NCBI RefSeq assembly: GCF_035918155.1
Contig: NZ_CP109327.1
Location: 6,882,001-6,946,000, forward strand
Source: Streptomyces sp. NBC_01591
GTDB taxonomy: Bacteria; Actinomycetota; Actinomycetes; Streptomycetales; Streptomycetaceae
Length of the DNA stretch: 64,000 nucleotides
Reading direction: 5' to 3'
The position numbers and the translations under genes were made by a program. Positions 37,337-46,600 of this stretch are shown here, one piece after another. Below the pieces are notes generated by a model, which worked only from the letters and a program-made list of their open reading frames with translations, did not search any database and had not been told where the DNA came from. Numbering within the stretch: the first letter of the stretch is position 1; the number at the start of each line of letters is the position of its first letter.

Positions 37337-37921
37337 ATGAAGAACGAGCACGCCCACCTGACCGAGGTCGCCGTCGAGGCGGCCCGCATCGCCCGCTCCA
37401 TCGACGTCGAGCAGCTCGACGTACCGAACACGCCCTGCGGTGACTGGGATGTGCGCGGGCTCGTCAACCACTGGGTGCTGTACACCTCACACGGCCTGGA
37501 GCACCGCGCCCTGCGCAAGGACCTCCCGGAGGAGCTCACCGCCCGCGACTTCACCGCCGACGCCGACTGGGCGCAGCAGTACGCGGCGCAACTGGACCGC
37601 GCGGTCGCCGCATGGTCGGACCCCGTGGTCTGGGACGGCGAGGTCGACCTCGGGGGTTCGGCCACCCCGGCAGCCGACATCGCCGCGATGCTCATCGCGG
37701 AGACGGCACTGCACGGCTGGGACGTGGCCCGTGCCGTCGGCGAGGAGTTCCGGCTCTCCGACGCGGCGGCGGCCTACGTCCTCGGCGTCGTCGACAGCAT
37801 GGCCGCGCTCTACCGGCAGTACGACGGCTTCGCCGACGAGGTGCCGGTGCCCGCGTCGGCGTCGGTGTTCGAACAGGCGCTGGCCCACAGCGGACGCGAC
37901 CCGCACTGGACCGGTGCCTGA
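37337..37921 (+). CDS. TIGR03086-family (DinB/mycothiol-maleylpyruvate isomerase-like) protein
   Basis: 194 residues. The N-terminal four-helix bundle contains TPCGDWDVRGLVNHWVLYTS, with the metal-binding histidine typical of the family, and later AETALHGWDVARAVG with a second histidine. Members bind a metal and some use mycothiol; most have no assigned reaction. ATG 37337 lacks a ribosome binding site and is probably leaderless. It is convergent with the HEAT-repeat gene. Confidence 0.88.
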   Translation: MKNEHAHLTEVAVEAARIARSIDVEQLDVPNTPCGDWDVRGLVNHWVLYTSHGLEHRALRKDLPEELTARDFTADADWAQQYAAQLDRAVAAWSDPVVWDGEVDLGGSATPAADIAAMLIAETALHGWDVARAVGEEFRLSDAAAAYVLGVVDSMAALYRQYDGFADEVPVPASASVFEQALAHSGRDPHWTGA

Positions 37922-37936
37922 GCCGGACGAGCGTCC

Positions 37937-39142
37937 CTAGTCCTGCCAGTAGAAGAGCAGGGTGGCGACGTCCGGGGGCTCGCGGCTGCCGAAGTAGTAG
38001 ACACAGAGGCCGGTGACCCGGATCGCGTCGGTCGCCCGGTCGATCCAGCGGAAGCCGGCCGATTCCAGGGCCGCGCGGGCGGCGGGTTCGTCCTCGTACG
38101 AGGTGGCGAACCGCCCGAGGGTGCTGACGGAGATCTCGCTCTCGCCGAACCTGATGACGTGGTAGGTGCCACCACCCTGCCGGTGGTGCTCCCCGCAGGA
38201 GACCGGGGGCTCCGGCGCCAGGCCCGCCGCGGTGAGCGCGGCCATGGCCCGGCGGAGCTGCTCGTCCTCGTCCGGCTCGGCGGGCGGCTCGGCGCAGATG
38301 GCCTCGACCCGCCACCGCGGGTCGCTCCGCTCCTCGCAGTCGTGCCCGTACTCCTGGAGGATCACCCCGCGCAGCTCTTCGTCCAGACCGTCGACCTCGA
38401 CCCGGGGACGGCCCAGCGAGTCGTGGATGGCCCGGGTCTCGGCGGTGTCGCCGGTGAGGCGGTGCAGCGCGTACGCCGCCCACAGCTTCGCCTCGGCCGT
38501 CGGCGCCTCGTCAAGGCAGCCGCGGATCCGGTCCGGGTCGGTCAGCAGTGACTGGGCGAGGTACGCGACCGCCCGGTCGGGGTCCGCGAGCGCGTCGGTG
38601 ACGTCCTGGCCGGCGCGGTGCCGCATCCGGACGCGGAAGGCGCGGTCCTCGGGGCGTGCGTCACCGACGTCGGCCAGCACCGCCGCGGTTCCGTGCCGGG
38701 CGACCAGCGCGTCCAGTCCGGCCTCGCCGATCGCCCGCAGGCGCGGCCACGGTTCGGCCGCGAGCGTCGCCAGCTCGCCGACCGCCGAACGGTCACCGAG
38801 CAGGCCGCGTGCTTTGAGGATCGCCTCGGGCATTCCGTACGAACTCTTCTGCCGCCGGTCCTCGTGCCTGAGCCAGGGCAGCAGTTCCGCCCGGTCCGCG
38901 AGGAGATCCAGCAGTGCGATGCGGACCTCGTCCATGTCACCGGGGTCGTGGACGCACGCGATCAGTCCGGCGACGCAGTGCTCCGGCACCCGCCCGGCCA
39001 GTGCGACCACGCAGGCCCTGCGGCGCCACCACGGATGCGCCGAATCGGCGACGTACCCCGCGAGTCGGTCCGCGTCGAACTCGCGCAGGCCCGCGGCATC
39101 GACCTGCCCGGCCCGCGGGACCAGTGTCTCGATCGTTCGCAT
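37937..39142 (-). CDS. HEAT-repeat-like protein of unknown function
   Basis: 401 residues. The first two thirds are built of helical pairs in the style of HEAT repeats (HPWWRRRACVVALAGRVPEH, DMDEVRIALLDLLADRAELL, PWPRLRAIGEAGLDALVARH). An acidic linker (EPPAEPDEDEQLRR) and a C-terminal alpha/beta domain (YHVIRFGESEISVSTLGRFA) follow. No catalytic motif and no signal peptide, so it is probably a protein-binding scaffold. Divergent from the Rv2466c-like gene. Confidence 0.8.
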   Translation of the reverse strand: MRTIETLVPRAGQVDAAGLREFDADRLAGYVADSAHPWWRRRACVVALAGRVPEHCVAGLIACVHDPGDMDEVRIALLDLLADRAELLPWLRHEDRRQKSSYGMPEAILKARGLLGDRSAVGELATLAAEPWPRLRAIGEAGLDALVARHGTAAVLADVGDARPEDRAFRVRMRHRAGQDVTDALADPDRAVAYLAQSLLTDPDRIRGCLDEAPTAEAKLWAAYALHRLTGDTAETRAIHDSLGRPRVEVDGLDEELRGVILQEYGHDCEERSDPRWRVEAICAEPPAEPDEDEQLRRAMAALTAAGLAPEPPVSCGEHHRQGGGTYHVIRFGESEISVSTLGRFATSYEDEPAARAALESAGFRWIDRATDAIRVTGLCVYYFGSREPPDVATLLFYWQD

Positions 39143-39231
39143 CCGTGGATGCTACCGCCCGCCTCGCCCCGGTCGAAGTGGCCCAGTCAGCTCGACGGTG
39201 AATGGTCCGGGACCACATGCCATTTTCTGTC

Positions 39232-39237
39232 TAGGCT
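39232..39237 (+). promoter_or_regulatory. -10 element of a leaderless promoter
   Basis: TAGGCT lies six bases before GTG 39244, the same geometry as several other genes in this window. Confidence 0.5.
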
Positions 39238-39243
39238 CGACCC

Positions 39244-39876
39244 GTGACCACACCACGCACCCCGGAACCGGGCCGGACCGTCGTCGACTTCTACTTCGAC
39301 CCGGCATGCCCGTTCGCCTGGATCACCTCCCGCTGGATGCTGGAGGTGGAGCAGCGGCGCGACATCGATCTCCGCTTCCGCGTCATGAGCCTCTACCTGC
39401 ACAACATCGGCAATGAACTCCCCGACTGGTACCGGGAACTGGTCGACAGGTCGATCGGCCCGGTGCGGGTCGCGGTCGCCGCGGCGGACGCCCACGGCGA
39501 CGGCGTGCTCCGCGACCTCTACACCGCGATGGGCGTCCGGATCCACCGGCAGAAGAACGAGGACTTCGACGAGGTGATCGCCGAGTCCCTCGCGGAGCTC
39601 GGCCTGCCCGCCGCGCTCGCCGCCGCCGCGCACTCGGAGGCGTACGACGAGGCGCTGCGGCGCAGCCATGACGCCGGCAAGGACCCGGAGGCGGACGCGT
39701 ACGTCGGCACGCCCACGATCCATGTCGACGGCGCGGTCTGGTTCGGGCCCGTCCTGCGCTCCGCACCGCTCGGCGAGGAGGCCGGACGCGTCTTCGACAG
39801 CTTCCGGGTGCTCGCCGGGAACCCGGACCTCTTCGAACTCAAGCGGACCCGCACGGGCAGCCTGGACGTGGGGTGA
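39244..39876 (+). CDS. DsbA-fold protein, Rv2466c-type mycothiol-dependent oxidoreductase family
   Basis: 210 residues. The thioredoxin-like start [20 protein letters not shown] carries CPFA where the mycobacterial enzyme has CPWC, so only the nucleophilic cysteine is present. The helical insertion and the cis-Pro loop [15 protein letters not shown] follow. Rv2466c relatives use mycothiol to reduce nitro compounds or disulfides; a monothiol version would rely on mycothiol for resolution. GTG 39244 fits a leaderless transcript. Reaction here inferred from family only. Confidence 0.88.
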   Translation: MTTPRTPEPGRTVVDFYFDPACPFAWITSRWMLEVEQRRDIDLRFRVMSLYLHNIGNELPDWYRELVDRSIGPVRVAVAAADAHGDGVLRDLYTAMGVRIHRQKNEDFDEVIAESLAELGLPAALAAAAHSEAYDEALRRSHDAGKDPEADAYVGTPTIHVDGAVWFGPVLRSAPLGEEAGRVFDSFRVLAGNPDLFELKRTRTGSLDVG

Positions 39877-39888
39877 CCGGGCGCCGCG

Positions 39889-40653
39889 CTACGCGGTGAG
39901 CGCGGCGGGCCGGGCCGCCGGCCTGCGGGCCTCGTCGTACCGGGTCAGCAGCAGCCGGGCCAACTCCGGTGAGGCGCCCAGCACATCGGCCAGTACGTCC
40001 GCGCCGGCCGCCCCTTCGGCGATCCGGTCCGGAAGCCGGCCGGGAGCGATGACGTACGGAGCCACCGCCACCCGGCGCACACCCTCGTCCCACAGGGCCC
40101 GTACCGCGTCCTCGGTACGGGGGAACCCCGTGGGAGATGCAGCGGAGGCGAACGCAGGCCGCACGGAACACCAACCGGTGTGCCGCAGCTCCCGCGCGAT
40201 TTCAGCGATCACTGCGATCGCCTCCGGGTCTGTGGAGCCCGCCGAGGCCAGGACGAGCCCGGTCGAGCTCCGGTCACCGGGACGGACCCCGGCCTCGTGC
40301 AGCCGCCGTTCCAGCGCCGAGTTCAGCAGCGGTGACGGGCCGAGCACCTCGGCCTGCCGGATGCGCAGCCGGGGCAGTCTGCTCCGGGCCTCGTGCAGCA
40401 CCGTCGGAATGTCGGACTTGGCGTGGAAGGCCCGGGTGAGGAGCAGGGGGAGCGCGATGACGTCCTGCGCCCCCTGTGCGGCCAGCCGCTCCAGGACCCG
40501 CGGCACCGACGGCGCGTTGAAGTCCAGGAAACCCGTCTCCACGCGCAGCCCCGGCCGCAGCGACCGCACCCGCGCGGTGAGCGCGTGCACGGTCGCCGCG
40601 TGCCGCGGGTCACGGCTGCCGTGGGCGATGACGAGAAGTACCGGAGCGGTCAT
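39889..40653 (-). CDS. Sirohydrochlorin chelatase (CbiX/SirB-like)
   Basis: 254 residues. The start PVLLVIAHGSRDPRHAATV contains the histidine expected to insert the metal. Two chelatase halves are present, as in long CbiX proteins (VIALPLLLTRAFHAKSDIP and VAVAPYVIAPGRLPDRIAEG). It inserts iron (or cobalt) into sirohydrochlorin. Siroheme is the cofactor of the sulfite reductase at the head of this operon, which explains its place here. It starts 8 bp after the permease stop. Confidence 0.92.
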   Translation of the reverse strand: MTAPVLLVIAHGSRDPRHAATVHALTARVRSLRPGLRVETGFLDFNAPSVPRVLERLAAQGAQDVIALPLLLTRAFHAKSDIPTVLHEARSRLPRLRIRQAEVLGPSPLLNSALERRLHEAGVRPGDRSSTGLVLASAGSTDPEAIAVIAEIARELRHTGWCSVRPAFASAASPTGFPRTEDAVRALWDEGVRRVAVAPYVIAPGRLPDRIAEGAAGADVLADVLGASPELARLLLTRYDEARRPAARPAALTA

Positions 40654-40661
40654 GGTCGTAC

Positions 40662-41552
40662 TCAGCTCTTGACGAGGAGGCCGCGGCCGCGCAGCACCCA
40701 CCGCTCCAGCGGACTGAAGATCAGCAGGTCGATCGCGATGCCGACGGTGAGGATCAGGATGATGGCGAGGAACACCATCGACATGCTGCTGGTCTCCCGG
40801 CCCTGTTCCAGCAACTGGCCCAGGCCCACCCCCAGATCGGGCGAGGAGGCGATGATCTCGGCGGCCATCAGCGAACGCCAGGAGAACGCCCAGCCCTGCT
40901 TCAGGCCCGCCAGATAGCCGGGCAGCGCGGCCGGCAGCACGATGTGCCAGGTGCCGCGAAGACCGGTGGCGCCCAGCGTCTTCCCGGCCCGCAGATGCAG
41001 CGGCGGGATCTGGTCGACGCCCGCGACCAGTCCGTTGGCGATCGACGGGACGGCGCCCAGCAGGATCACCGCGTACATCATCCGGTCGTCGAGCCCCAGC
41101 CAGATCACCGCTGGCGGCACCCAGGCGACCGACGGCAGCGACTGGAGCCCGGAGAGCACCGGCCCGATCGCCGCGCGGACCAGCTTGACGCGCGACACCA
41201 GCAGTCCGAGCGGAGTGCCGATGGCCAGCGCCAGCAGGAAGCCGAGCAGACCGCGCGAGACGCTGGTCCAGATGTAGCCGAGCAGGGTGCCCTGCGCCCA
41301 GGCATGGGTGACCTCGTCCCACACCTGGGACGGCGACGGCAGCTTGTAGTCGTCGGTGACCTGTGCCCAGATCAGGATCTGCCAGACGACGAGCACCAGG
41401 ACCACGGCCACGACCGGCGGCAGCACCTTGCGCACCAGCACCTCGCGGACCGGGGTCCGGCTCACCCGTACGGCGTCGAGTGCGTCCAGCCCCGCCTCCA
41501 GGCCCGCCAGGTCCTGGGCGGTGTCCTTTGCGGCGGTCTCAGTGCTGGCCAT
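40662..41552 (-). CDS. Sulfonate/taurine-type ABC transporter permease
   Basis: 296 residues with about six membrane segments and the SsuC/TauC-type loop HLRAGKTLGATGLRGTWHIVLPA. ATG 41552 (MASTETAAKD) follows GGGGAG; the GTG at 41570 would contain that site. It overlaps the ATPase gene by 14 bp. With the two upstream genes it forms a complete importer of a sulfur source: aliphatic sulfonates by homology, or possibly sulfate given the operon. Confidence 0.92.
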   Translation of the reverse strand: MASTETAAKDTAQDLAGLEAGLDALDAVRVSRTPVREVLVRKVLPPVVAVVLVLVVWQILIWAQVTDDYKLPSPSQVWDEVTHAWAQGTLLGYIWTSVSRGLLGFLLALAIGTPLGLLVSRVKLVRAAIGPVLSGLQSLPSVAWVPPAVIWLGLDDRMMYAVILLGAVPSIANGLVAGVDQIPPLHLRAGKTLGATGLRGTWHIVLPAALPGYLAGLKQGWAFSWRSLMAAEIIASSPDLGVGLGQLLEQGRETSSMSMVFLAIILILTVGIAIDLLIFSPLERWVLRGRGLLVKS

Positions 41553-42330
41553 GTCGGCGGATCTCCCCACGCAGTTGTTCGGTGATCTCTACGGACAGCT
41601 CGGCCACCGCGGTGTCCTCGATGCGGCGCGGCTGGTCGATGTCGACCGTCCACTCCCGGGCGATCCGGCCCGGCCGCGACGAGAGCAGGACGACCCGCTC
41701 GGCGAGCCGGACCGCCTCCCGCACGTTGTGCGTGACGAAGAGGACCGAGACGTTCGTCTCGCGCCAGATCCGGGTCAGCTCGTCGTGCAGCACGTCCCGG
41801 GTGATGGCGTCGAGTGCGGCGAACGGCTCGTCCATCAGCAGCAGTTGACTGTCCTGGGCGAGCGCGCGGGCCATCGCCACCCGCTGCCGCATACCGCCCG
41901 AAAGCTCATGCACCCGCTTCCCGTACGCCCCGCCGAGCCGTACGAGTTCGAGCAGCCGCTCCGCCTCGGCGCGGCGCTCGGACCTCGGTACGCCGCGCAG
42001 CCGCAGCGCGAGTTCGATGTTCTTGCCCGCGGTCAGCCACGGGAAGAGGGCGTGCTCCTGGAACATCAGGGCCGGCCGCCCGCCGGGGGTCTCGATGGAC
42101 CCCGCGGTCGGGCGGTCGAGTCCGGCCACCAGGTTGAGCAGGGTCGACTTGCCGCACCCGGAGGCGCCCAGGAGGGTGACGAACTCGCCGGGAGCGACAT
42201 CGAGTGTGATGTCGTCCAGGACGAGCTGCTGCCCCTCCGGTCCGCCGAAGGACTTCGATACGTGGTCGATACGGGCGGCGTGCCCGAACGCCGTACGGTC
42301 CTCGGCCTTGGTGAGCGTGGTGGTCGCCAT
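41539..42330 (-). CDS. Sulfonate/taurine-type ABC transporter ATPase
   Basis: 263 residues. Walker A is GASGCGKST, the Q-loop region is MFQEHALFPWL, the signature is LSGGMRQRVAMARAL, Walker B is LLLMDEPFAALD, and the switch is VTHNVREAV. This is the SsuB/TauB/NrtD type. ATG 42330 follows AGGAGGTGA. Second gene of the importer. Confidence 0.95.
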   Translation of the reverse strand: MATTTLTKAEDRTAFGHAARIDHVSKSFGGPEGQQLVLDDITLDVAPGEFVTLLGASGCGKSTLLNLVAGLDRPTAGSIETPGGRPALMFQEHALFPWLTAGKNIELALRLRGVPRSERRAEAERLLELVRLGGAYGKRVHELSGGMRQRVAMARALAQDSQLLLMDEPFAALDAITRDVLHDELTRIWRETNVSVLFVTHNVREAVRLAERVVLLSSRPGRIAREWTVDIDQPRRIEDTAVAELSVEITEQLRGEIRRHGQH

Positions 42331-42398
42331 GGTCGTCACCTCCTGGGAATCCTGTTCGGGTGCCGGACGCTCCGAGAGCGTCCGGCAGTAGGCAGCGC

Positions 42399-43514
42399 TT
42401 ACTTGACGCCGAGACCGGCGTCGGCGACCTCGGGCCTGCCGGCGGCCTCGAGGATCTTGTTCAGCGGCTTCAGGTCGTAAATGCCCGTCAGGTCCGTCTG
42501 CTCCAGCAGACCTGCCTTCACCGCGTGCTTGGCCTCGGTGTCGAGCGTGGCGGCCAGCGGGTCGTCGATGAACTGGATCGACTTCCACGCCGGGTCGAGG
42601 ACCTCGGCCGGCAGCGCCTTGCCGCTCAGCTCCTTGAGCGCGGTGTTGGCGGAGGCCTTCGCCTTGTCCGGGTTGGCGTTGATCCACGCGTTGGTGTCGA
42701 CCGTGCCGCGCAGCACCGCCTCGACGACGTCCGGGTGCTCGGTGAGGAACTTCTGCGACACGATGATGTTCGTGATCACGAACTTCTTGTCCGGCCACAG
42801 CGACGACTCGTCCAGGAGTTCCTTCGCGCCCTGGGCGACCAGCTTGGAGGCGGTCGGCTCGGGCACCCAGGCGCCGTCGATGGAACCCGACCGGTAGGCG
42901 TCCGGCGTCACCTTGTTGTCCGTACGGACCACGGAGACGTCGCCCTTGCCGCTGTTGGCGTCGACCTTCCAGCCCTTCTCGGAGATCCAGTTGAGGAAGG
43001 CCACGTCCTGGGTGTTGCCGAGCTGCGGGGTGGCGATCTTCTTGCCCTTGAGGTCGTCCAGGGTCTTGATCTTCTTCGGGTTGACGACCAGCTTCACGCC
43101 GCCGGACGCCGAACCGCCGATGATCCGCAGGCTCTTGCCCTTGGACTTGGCGAAGCCGTTGATGGCGGGCGAGGGGCCGATGAAGCCGATGTCGATCGAG
43201 CCCGCGTTGAGCGCCTCGATCTCGGACGGACCGGCGTTGAACGTCGACGGCTTGACCGCCGTGGAGCCGAGCTCCTTGGCGATGATGCCTTCCTGGATGC
43301 CGACCAGGGCCGTGGCGTGGGTGAGGTTCGGGAAGTAGCCGATCTTCACGGTGTCCGCGGAGAGCTTCTTGCCGCCGGTGGAGACACCGGCCTCCTTGAC
43401 GTCGTCCTGCTTCGCCTCGGAGCCGTAGCCGCAGGCGGTGAGCGCGAGAGCGAGCAGCGGCAGGGCGGCGACGGCGGCGAGGGCGCGGCGCGGCGCGGTA
43501 CGGGGGGCAGACAC
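42399..43514 (-). CDS. Sulfonate-type substrate-binding lipoprotein
   Basis: 371 residues. The signal peptide has RR and a lipobox LALTACGYG, with Cys as lipid anchor. The SsuA/NrtA-like fold includes KIGYFPNLTHATALVGIQEG and IGFIGPSPAING. GTG 43514 (VSAPRTAPRR) follows GAGAGGAAAG; the long upstream frame is not signal-like. It captures the sulfur compound for the ATPase and permease that follow. It lies 243 bp after cysN, so an internal promoter is possible. Confidence 0.93.
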   Translation of the reverse strand: MSAPRTAPRRALAAVAALPLLALALTACGYGSEAKQDDVKEAGVSTGGKKLSADTVKIGYFPNLTHATALVGIQEGIIAKELGSTAVKPSTFNAGPSEIEALNAGSIDIGFIGPSPAINGFAKSKGKSLRIIGGSASGGVKLVVNPKKIKTLDDLKGKKIATPQLGNTQDVAFLNWISEKGWKVDANSGKGDVSVVRTDNKVTPDAYRSGSIDGAWVPEPTASKLVAQGAKELLDESSLWPDKKFVITNIIVSQKFLTEHPDVVEAVLRGTVDTNAWINANPDKAKASANTALKELSGKALPAEVLDPAWKSIQFIDDPLAATLDTEAKHAVKAGLLEQTDLTGIYDLKPLNKILEAAGRPEVADAGLGVK

Positions 43515-43656
43515 GGGAGGCTTTCCTCTCGTTGGCCCGGTGCGCGCGTCCCTGGGTGCTACGGGGACGCGGCCGGGAGGTCGGCAGGTCTTCGTCTGAA
43601 CTGGCGGTGCGGGCGGTGCGGTTGGTGCGAGTGGGCGCGCAGGCGGTGCGCGTACG

Positions 43657-43758
43657 TCATCGCGCACATCGCGCGACCCCGCCCTGGCCGCTGCCGAGGG
43701 CGCCGCTGCCGATGCGGCCGCCCTCCTTCGCGAACGTGGAGTAGATGTCGATGGTCAT
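43657..43758 (-). CDS. Possible 33-residue peptide coupled to cysN
   Basis: Its ATG overlaps the cysN stop by one base (TGATG), a classical translational coupling. The product starts MTIDIYSTFAKEGGRIG and is followed by a Gly/Ser-rich tail with one cysteine (VARCAR). No family recognised. It fills part of the gap between cysN and the binding-protein gene. It could be a chance frame; the coupling and the hydrophobic-then-polar start argue weakly for a real peptide. Confidence 0.3.
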   Translation of the reverse strand: MTIDIYSTFAKEGGRIGSGALGSGQGGVARCAR

Positions 43759-45098
43759 CAGAAGTCCCATTCGGCGTCGTCCGCGGCGGCCTCGGGTCCG
43801 GCCGCGGCGGCGAACGAGGCGCCCGCCATGCCGGCCGTCAGCGTGGTGCCGTCCGCCGGGTCGATCAGGAGGAACGAGCCGGTGCGCCGGGAGTCCGCGT
43901 ACGCGTCGAGTGCGAGCGGCTCCGCGGTACGGACGACGACCCGGCCGATGTCGTTGGCGGCGAGCTGTCCGGGCGCCGGGTGCTGGGAGAGGTCGTCGAG
44001 CGTCAGGCGCGAGGGGATGTCCTTGACGATCGCCTTGACCGTGCGGGTGGTGTGCTTGAGCAGCACCCGCTGGCCGACGGCGAGCGGCTGGTCGGCGACG
44101 TGGCACACGGTCGCCTCGACGTCCTGGGTGACCGCCGGCGCGTCGTCGGCCGGTGCGATCAGGTCGCCGCGCGAGATGTCGATGTCGTCGGCCAGCCGGA
44201 TCGTCACCGACTGGGGCGCCCAGGCGATGTCCACGCTCTCGCCGAGCGCGTCGATCCCGGCGATCGTCGACGTACGGCCGGACGGCAGGACGGTGACGGC
44301 CTCGCCCACCCGGAACGCGCCGGCGGCGATCTGGCCCGCGTAGCCCCGGTAGTCGGGGTGCTCGGCGGTCTGCGGCCGGATGACGTACTGGACCGGGAAG
44401 CGGGCGTGGCAGGCGGTGAGGTCATGGCTGACCGGCACCGTCTCCAGGTGTTCCAGGACCGTCGGCCCGCCGTACCAGTCCATGTGCGCGGACGGCTCCA
44501 CGACGTTGTCACCGGCCAGCGCGGAGATCGGGATCGCGGTGATCTCCGGAACGCCGAGCGAGGCCGCGTACGCCGTGAACTCCTCGGCGATGGCGGCGAA
44601 CACCGGCTCCGCGTAGTCGACCAGGTCCATCTTGTTGACGGCCAGCACCACGTGCGGCACCCGCAGCAGCGCCGCGACGGCGGCGTGCCGGCGGGTCTGC
44701 TCGACGACACCGTTGCGGGCGTCGACCAGGACGACGGCCAGCTCGGCCGTCGAGGCGCCCGTCACCATGTTCCGGGTGTACTGCACATGCCCCGGGGTGT
44801 CGGCCAGGATGAACCGGCGGCGCGGCGTCGCGAAGTAGCGGTAGGCGACATCGATGGTGATGCCCTGCTCGCGCTCGGCCCGCAGCCCGTCGGTCAGCAG
44901 CGCCAGGTCGGGCGCCTCCTGGCCCCGGCTGCGCGAGGCGTGCTCGACGGCCTCCAGCTGGTCGGTGAGGACCGACTTGGAGTCGTGCAGCAGACGTCCC
45001 ACGAGGGTGGACTTGCCGTCGTCGACCGACCCCGCGGTGGCGAACCGCAGCAGGGTGGTGGTCGACAACTGCTCCGCGTGCTGGGTGAGTGTGGTCAT
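43758..45098 (-). CDS. cysN: Sulfate adenylyltransferase large subunit, GTPase
   Basis: 446 residues of elongation-factor type GTPase. G1 is GSVDDGKSTL, G2 region EREQGITIDVAYRYF, G3 DTPGHVQYTRNM, and G4 NKMDLVDY. Two beta-barrel domains follow. It couples GTP hydrolysis to the formation of APS from sulfate and ATP by CysD. The APS kinase domain fused in some species is absent, and CysC is separate here. It starts one base after the cysD stop. Confidence 0.96.
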   Translation of the reverse strand: MTTLTQHAEQLSTTTLLRFATAGSVDDGKSTLVGRLLHDSKSVLTDQLEAVEHASRSRGQEAPDLALLTDGLRAEREQGITIDVAYRYFATPRRRFILADTPGHVQYTRNMVTGASTAELAVVLVDARNGVVEQTRRHAAVAALLRVPHVVLAVNKMDLVDYAEPVFAAIAEEFTAYAASLGVPEITAIPISALAGDNVVEPSAHMDWYGGPTVLEHLETVPVSHDLTACHARFPVQYVIRPQTAEHPDYRGYAGQIAAGAFRVGEAVTVLPSGRTSTIAGIDALGESVDIAWAPQSVTIRLADDIDISRGDLIAPADDAPAVTQDVEATVCHVADQPLAVGQRVLLKHTTRTVKAIVKDIPSRLTLDDLSQHPAPGQLAANDIGRVVVRTAEPLALDAYADSRRTGSFLLIDPADGTTLTAGMAGASFAAAAGPEAAADDAEWDF

Positions 45099-45099
45099 C

Positions 45100-46035
45100 T
45101 TAGAAGTACCCCTCGCGCTTACGGTCTTCCATCGCGGCCTCGGACATCTTGTCGTCGGCACGCGTCGCGCCCCGCTCGGTGAGCCGGGAGGCGGCGATCT
45201 CGGTGATCACGTCGTCCAGCGTCGTCGCGTCCGAGTCGACGGCGCCGGTGCACGACATGTCGCCGACCGTGCGGTAGCGCACCTGCCGGGTCTCGATCCG
45301 CTCGCCCTCCTTGGGGCCGCCCCAGTCGCCCGCGGTCAGCCACATGCCGGAGCGGCTGAAGACCTCGCGCTCATGGGCGAAGTAGATCTCCGGGAGCTCG
45401 ATGCCCTCGCGGGCGATGTACTGCCAGACGTCCAGCTCGGTCCAGTTGGAGATCGGGAAGACCCGGACGTGCTCGCCGGGGGCATGCCGGCCGTTGTAGA
45501 GCTGCCACAGCTCGGGGCGCTGGCGGCGCGGGTCCCACTGGGAGAACTCGTCGCGCAGCGAGAAGACCCGCTCCTTGGCGCGTGCCTTCTCCTCGTCCCG
45601 GCGCCCGCCGCCGAACACGGCGTCGAAGCGGTGCTGCTGGATCGCCTCGGTCAGCGGCACGGTCTGCAGCGGGTTGCGGGTGCCGTCCGGGCGCTCGCGG
45701 AGCTTTCCGGCGTCGATGTACTCCTGCACGGAGGCGACATGGAGCCGCAGCCCGTGCCGGGCCACCGCGCGGTCGCGGTACTCCAGCACCTCGGGGAAGT
45801 TGTGCCCGGTGTCGACGTGCAGCAGCGTGAACGGCACCGGCGCGGGCGCGAACGCCTTGAGCGCCAGATGCAGCATCACGATGGAGTCCTTGCCGCCGGA
45901 GAACAGGATCACCGGCCGCTCGAACTCGCCCGCCACCTCGCGGAAGATGTGCACGGCCTCGGACTCCAGGGAGTCCAGGTGGCTGAGTGCGTACGGATTG
46001 CCGATGCCTTCCGACACGGTCGCGGCGGTCGTCAT
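45100..46035 (-). CDS. cysD: Sulfate adenylyltransferase small subunit
   Basis: 311 residues. The PP-loop SGGKDSIVMLHLALKAF binds ATP; LLHVDTGHNFPEVLEYRD and FGGGRRDEEKARAKERVFS are conserved. It makes APS together with CysN. ATG 46035 overlaps the cysC stop (ATGA). Ends in the usual REGYF. Confidence 0.97.
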   Translation of the reverse strand: MTTAATVSEGIGNPYALSHLDSLESEAVHIFREVAGEFERPVILFSGGKDSIVMLHLALKAFAPAPVPFTLLHVDTGHNFPEVLEYRDRAVARHGLRLHVASVQEYIDAGKLRERPDGTRNPLQTVPLTEAIQQHRFDAVFGGGRRDEEKARAKERVFSLRDEFSQWDPRRQRPELWQLYNGRHAPGEHVRVFPISNWTELDVWQYIAREGIELPEIYFAHEREVFSRSGMWLTAGDWGGPKEGERIETRQVRYRTVGDMSCTGAVDSDATTLDDVITEIAASRLTERGATRADDKMSEAAMEDRKREGYF

Positions 46036-46577
46036 GCCGCACCCCTCTCGCTCAGCAGCGCGTACAGCTCCGCCGCGGACTCCTGCACGGTCTGCCGGTG
46101 CGACTCGATCCGCAGGTCCGGCGACTCGGGCGCCTCGTACGGGTCGTCGACCCCGGTGAGCCCGCTGATCTCGCCCGCCGCCTGCTTGGCGTAGAGCCCC
46201 TTCACATCGCGTTCGGAGCACACCTCGACCGGAGTCGCGACATGCACCTCCAGATAAGCGGTGCCCTCGGTCTGGTGCCGCTTTCGCACCGCGTCCCGGC
46301 TGTCCGCGTACGGGGCGATGACCGGGACCAGCACCTTCACGCCGTTGGCCGCCAGCAGCTCGGCGACGAAGCCGATCCGCTGGACGTTGGTGTGCCGGTC
46401 CTCGCGGGAGAAGCCGAGACCCGCGGAGAGGAACTCCCGGATCTCGTCGCCGTCGAGCACCTCCACGCGATGCCCCTCACCGCGCAGCCGCCCGGCGAGT
46501 TCGTACGCGATGGTGGTCTTGCCCGCGCTCGGCAGACCGGTCAGCCAGATGGTGGCTCCCGTCTCCGTCACGCTCAT
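46032..46577 (-). CDS. cysC: Adenylylsulfate (APS) kinase
   Basis: 181 residues. The P-loop GLPSAGKTT, then LDGDEIREFLSAGLGFSRED, and the lid region with VHVATPVEVCSERDVKGLY. It phosphorylates APS to PAPS. Since CysH reduces sulfate at the APS stage in these bacteria, PAPS probably serves sulfation or storage, or the two routes coexist. ATG 46577 follows CAGGAG; an ATG eight codons upstream would contain that site. Confidence 0.95.
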   Translation of the reverse strand: MSVTETGATIWLTGLPSAGKTTIAYELAGRLRGEGHRVEVLDGDEIREFLSAGLGFSREDRHTNVQRIGFVAELLAANGVKVLVPVIAPYADSRDAVRKRHQTEGTAYLEVHVATPVEVCSERDVKGLYAKQAAGEISGLTGVDDPYEAPESPDLRIESHRQTVQESAAELYALLSERGAA

Positions 46578-46600
46578 CGAAGTCTCCTGATCAGTCGTCA

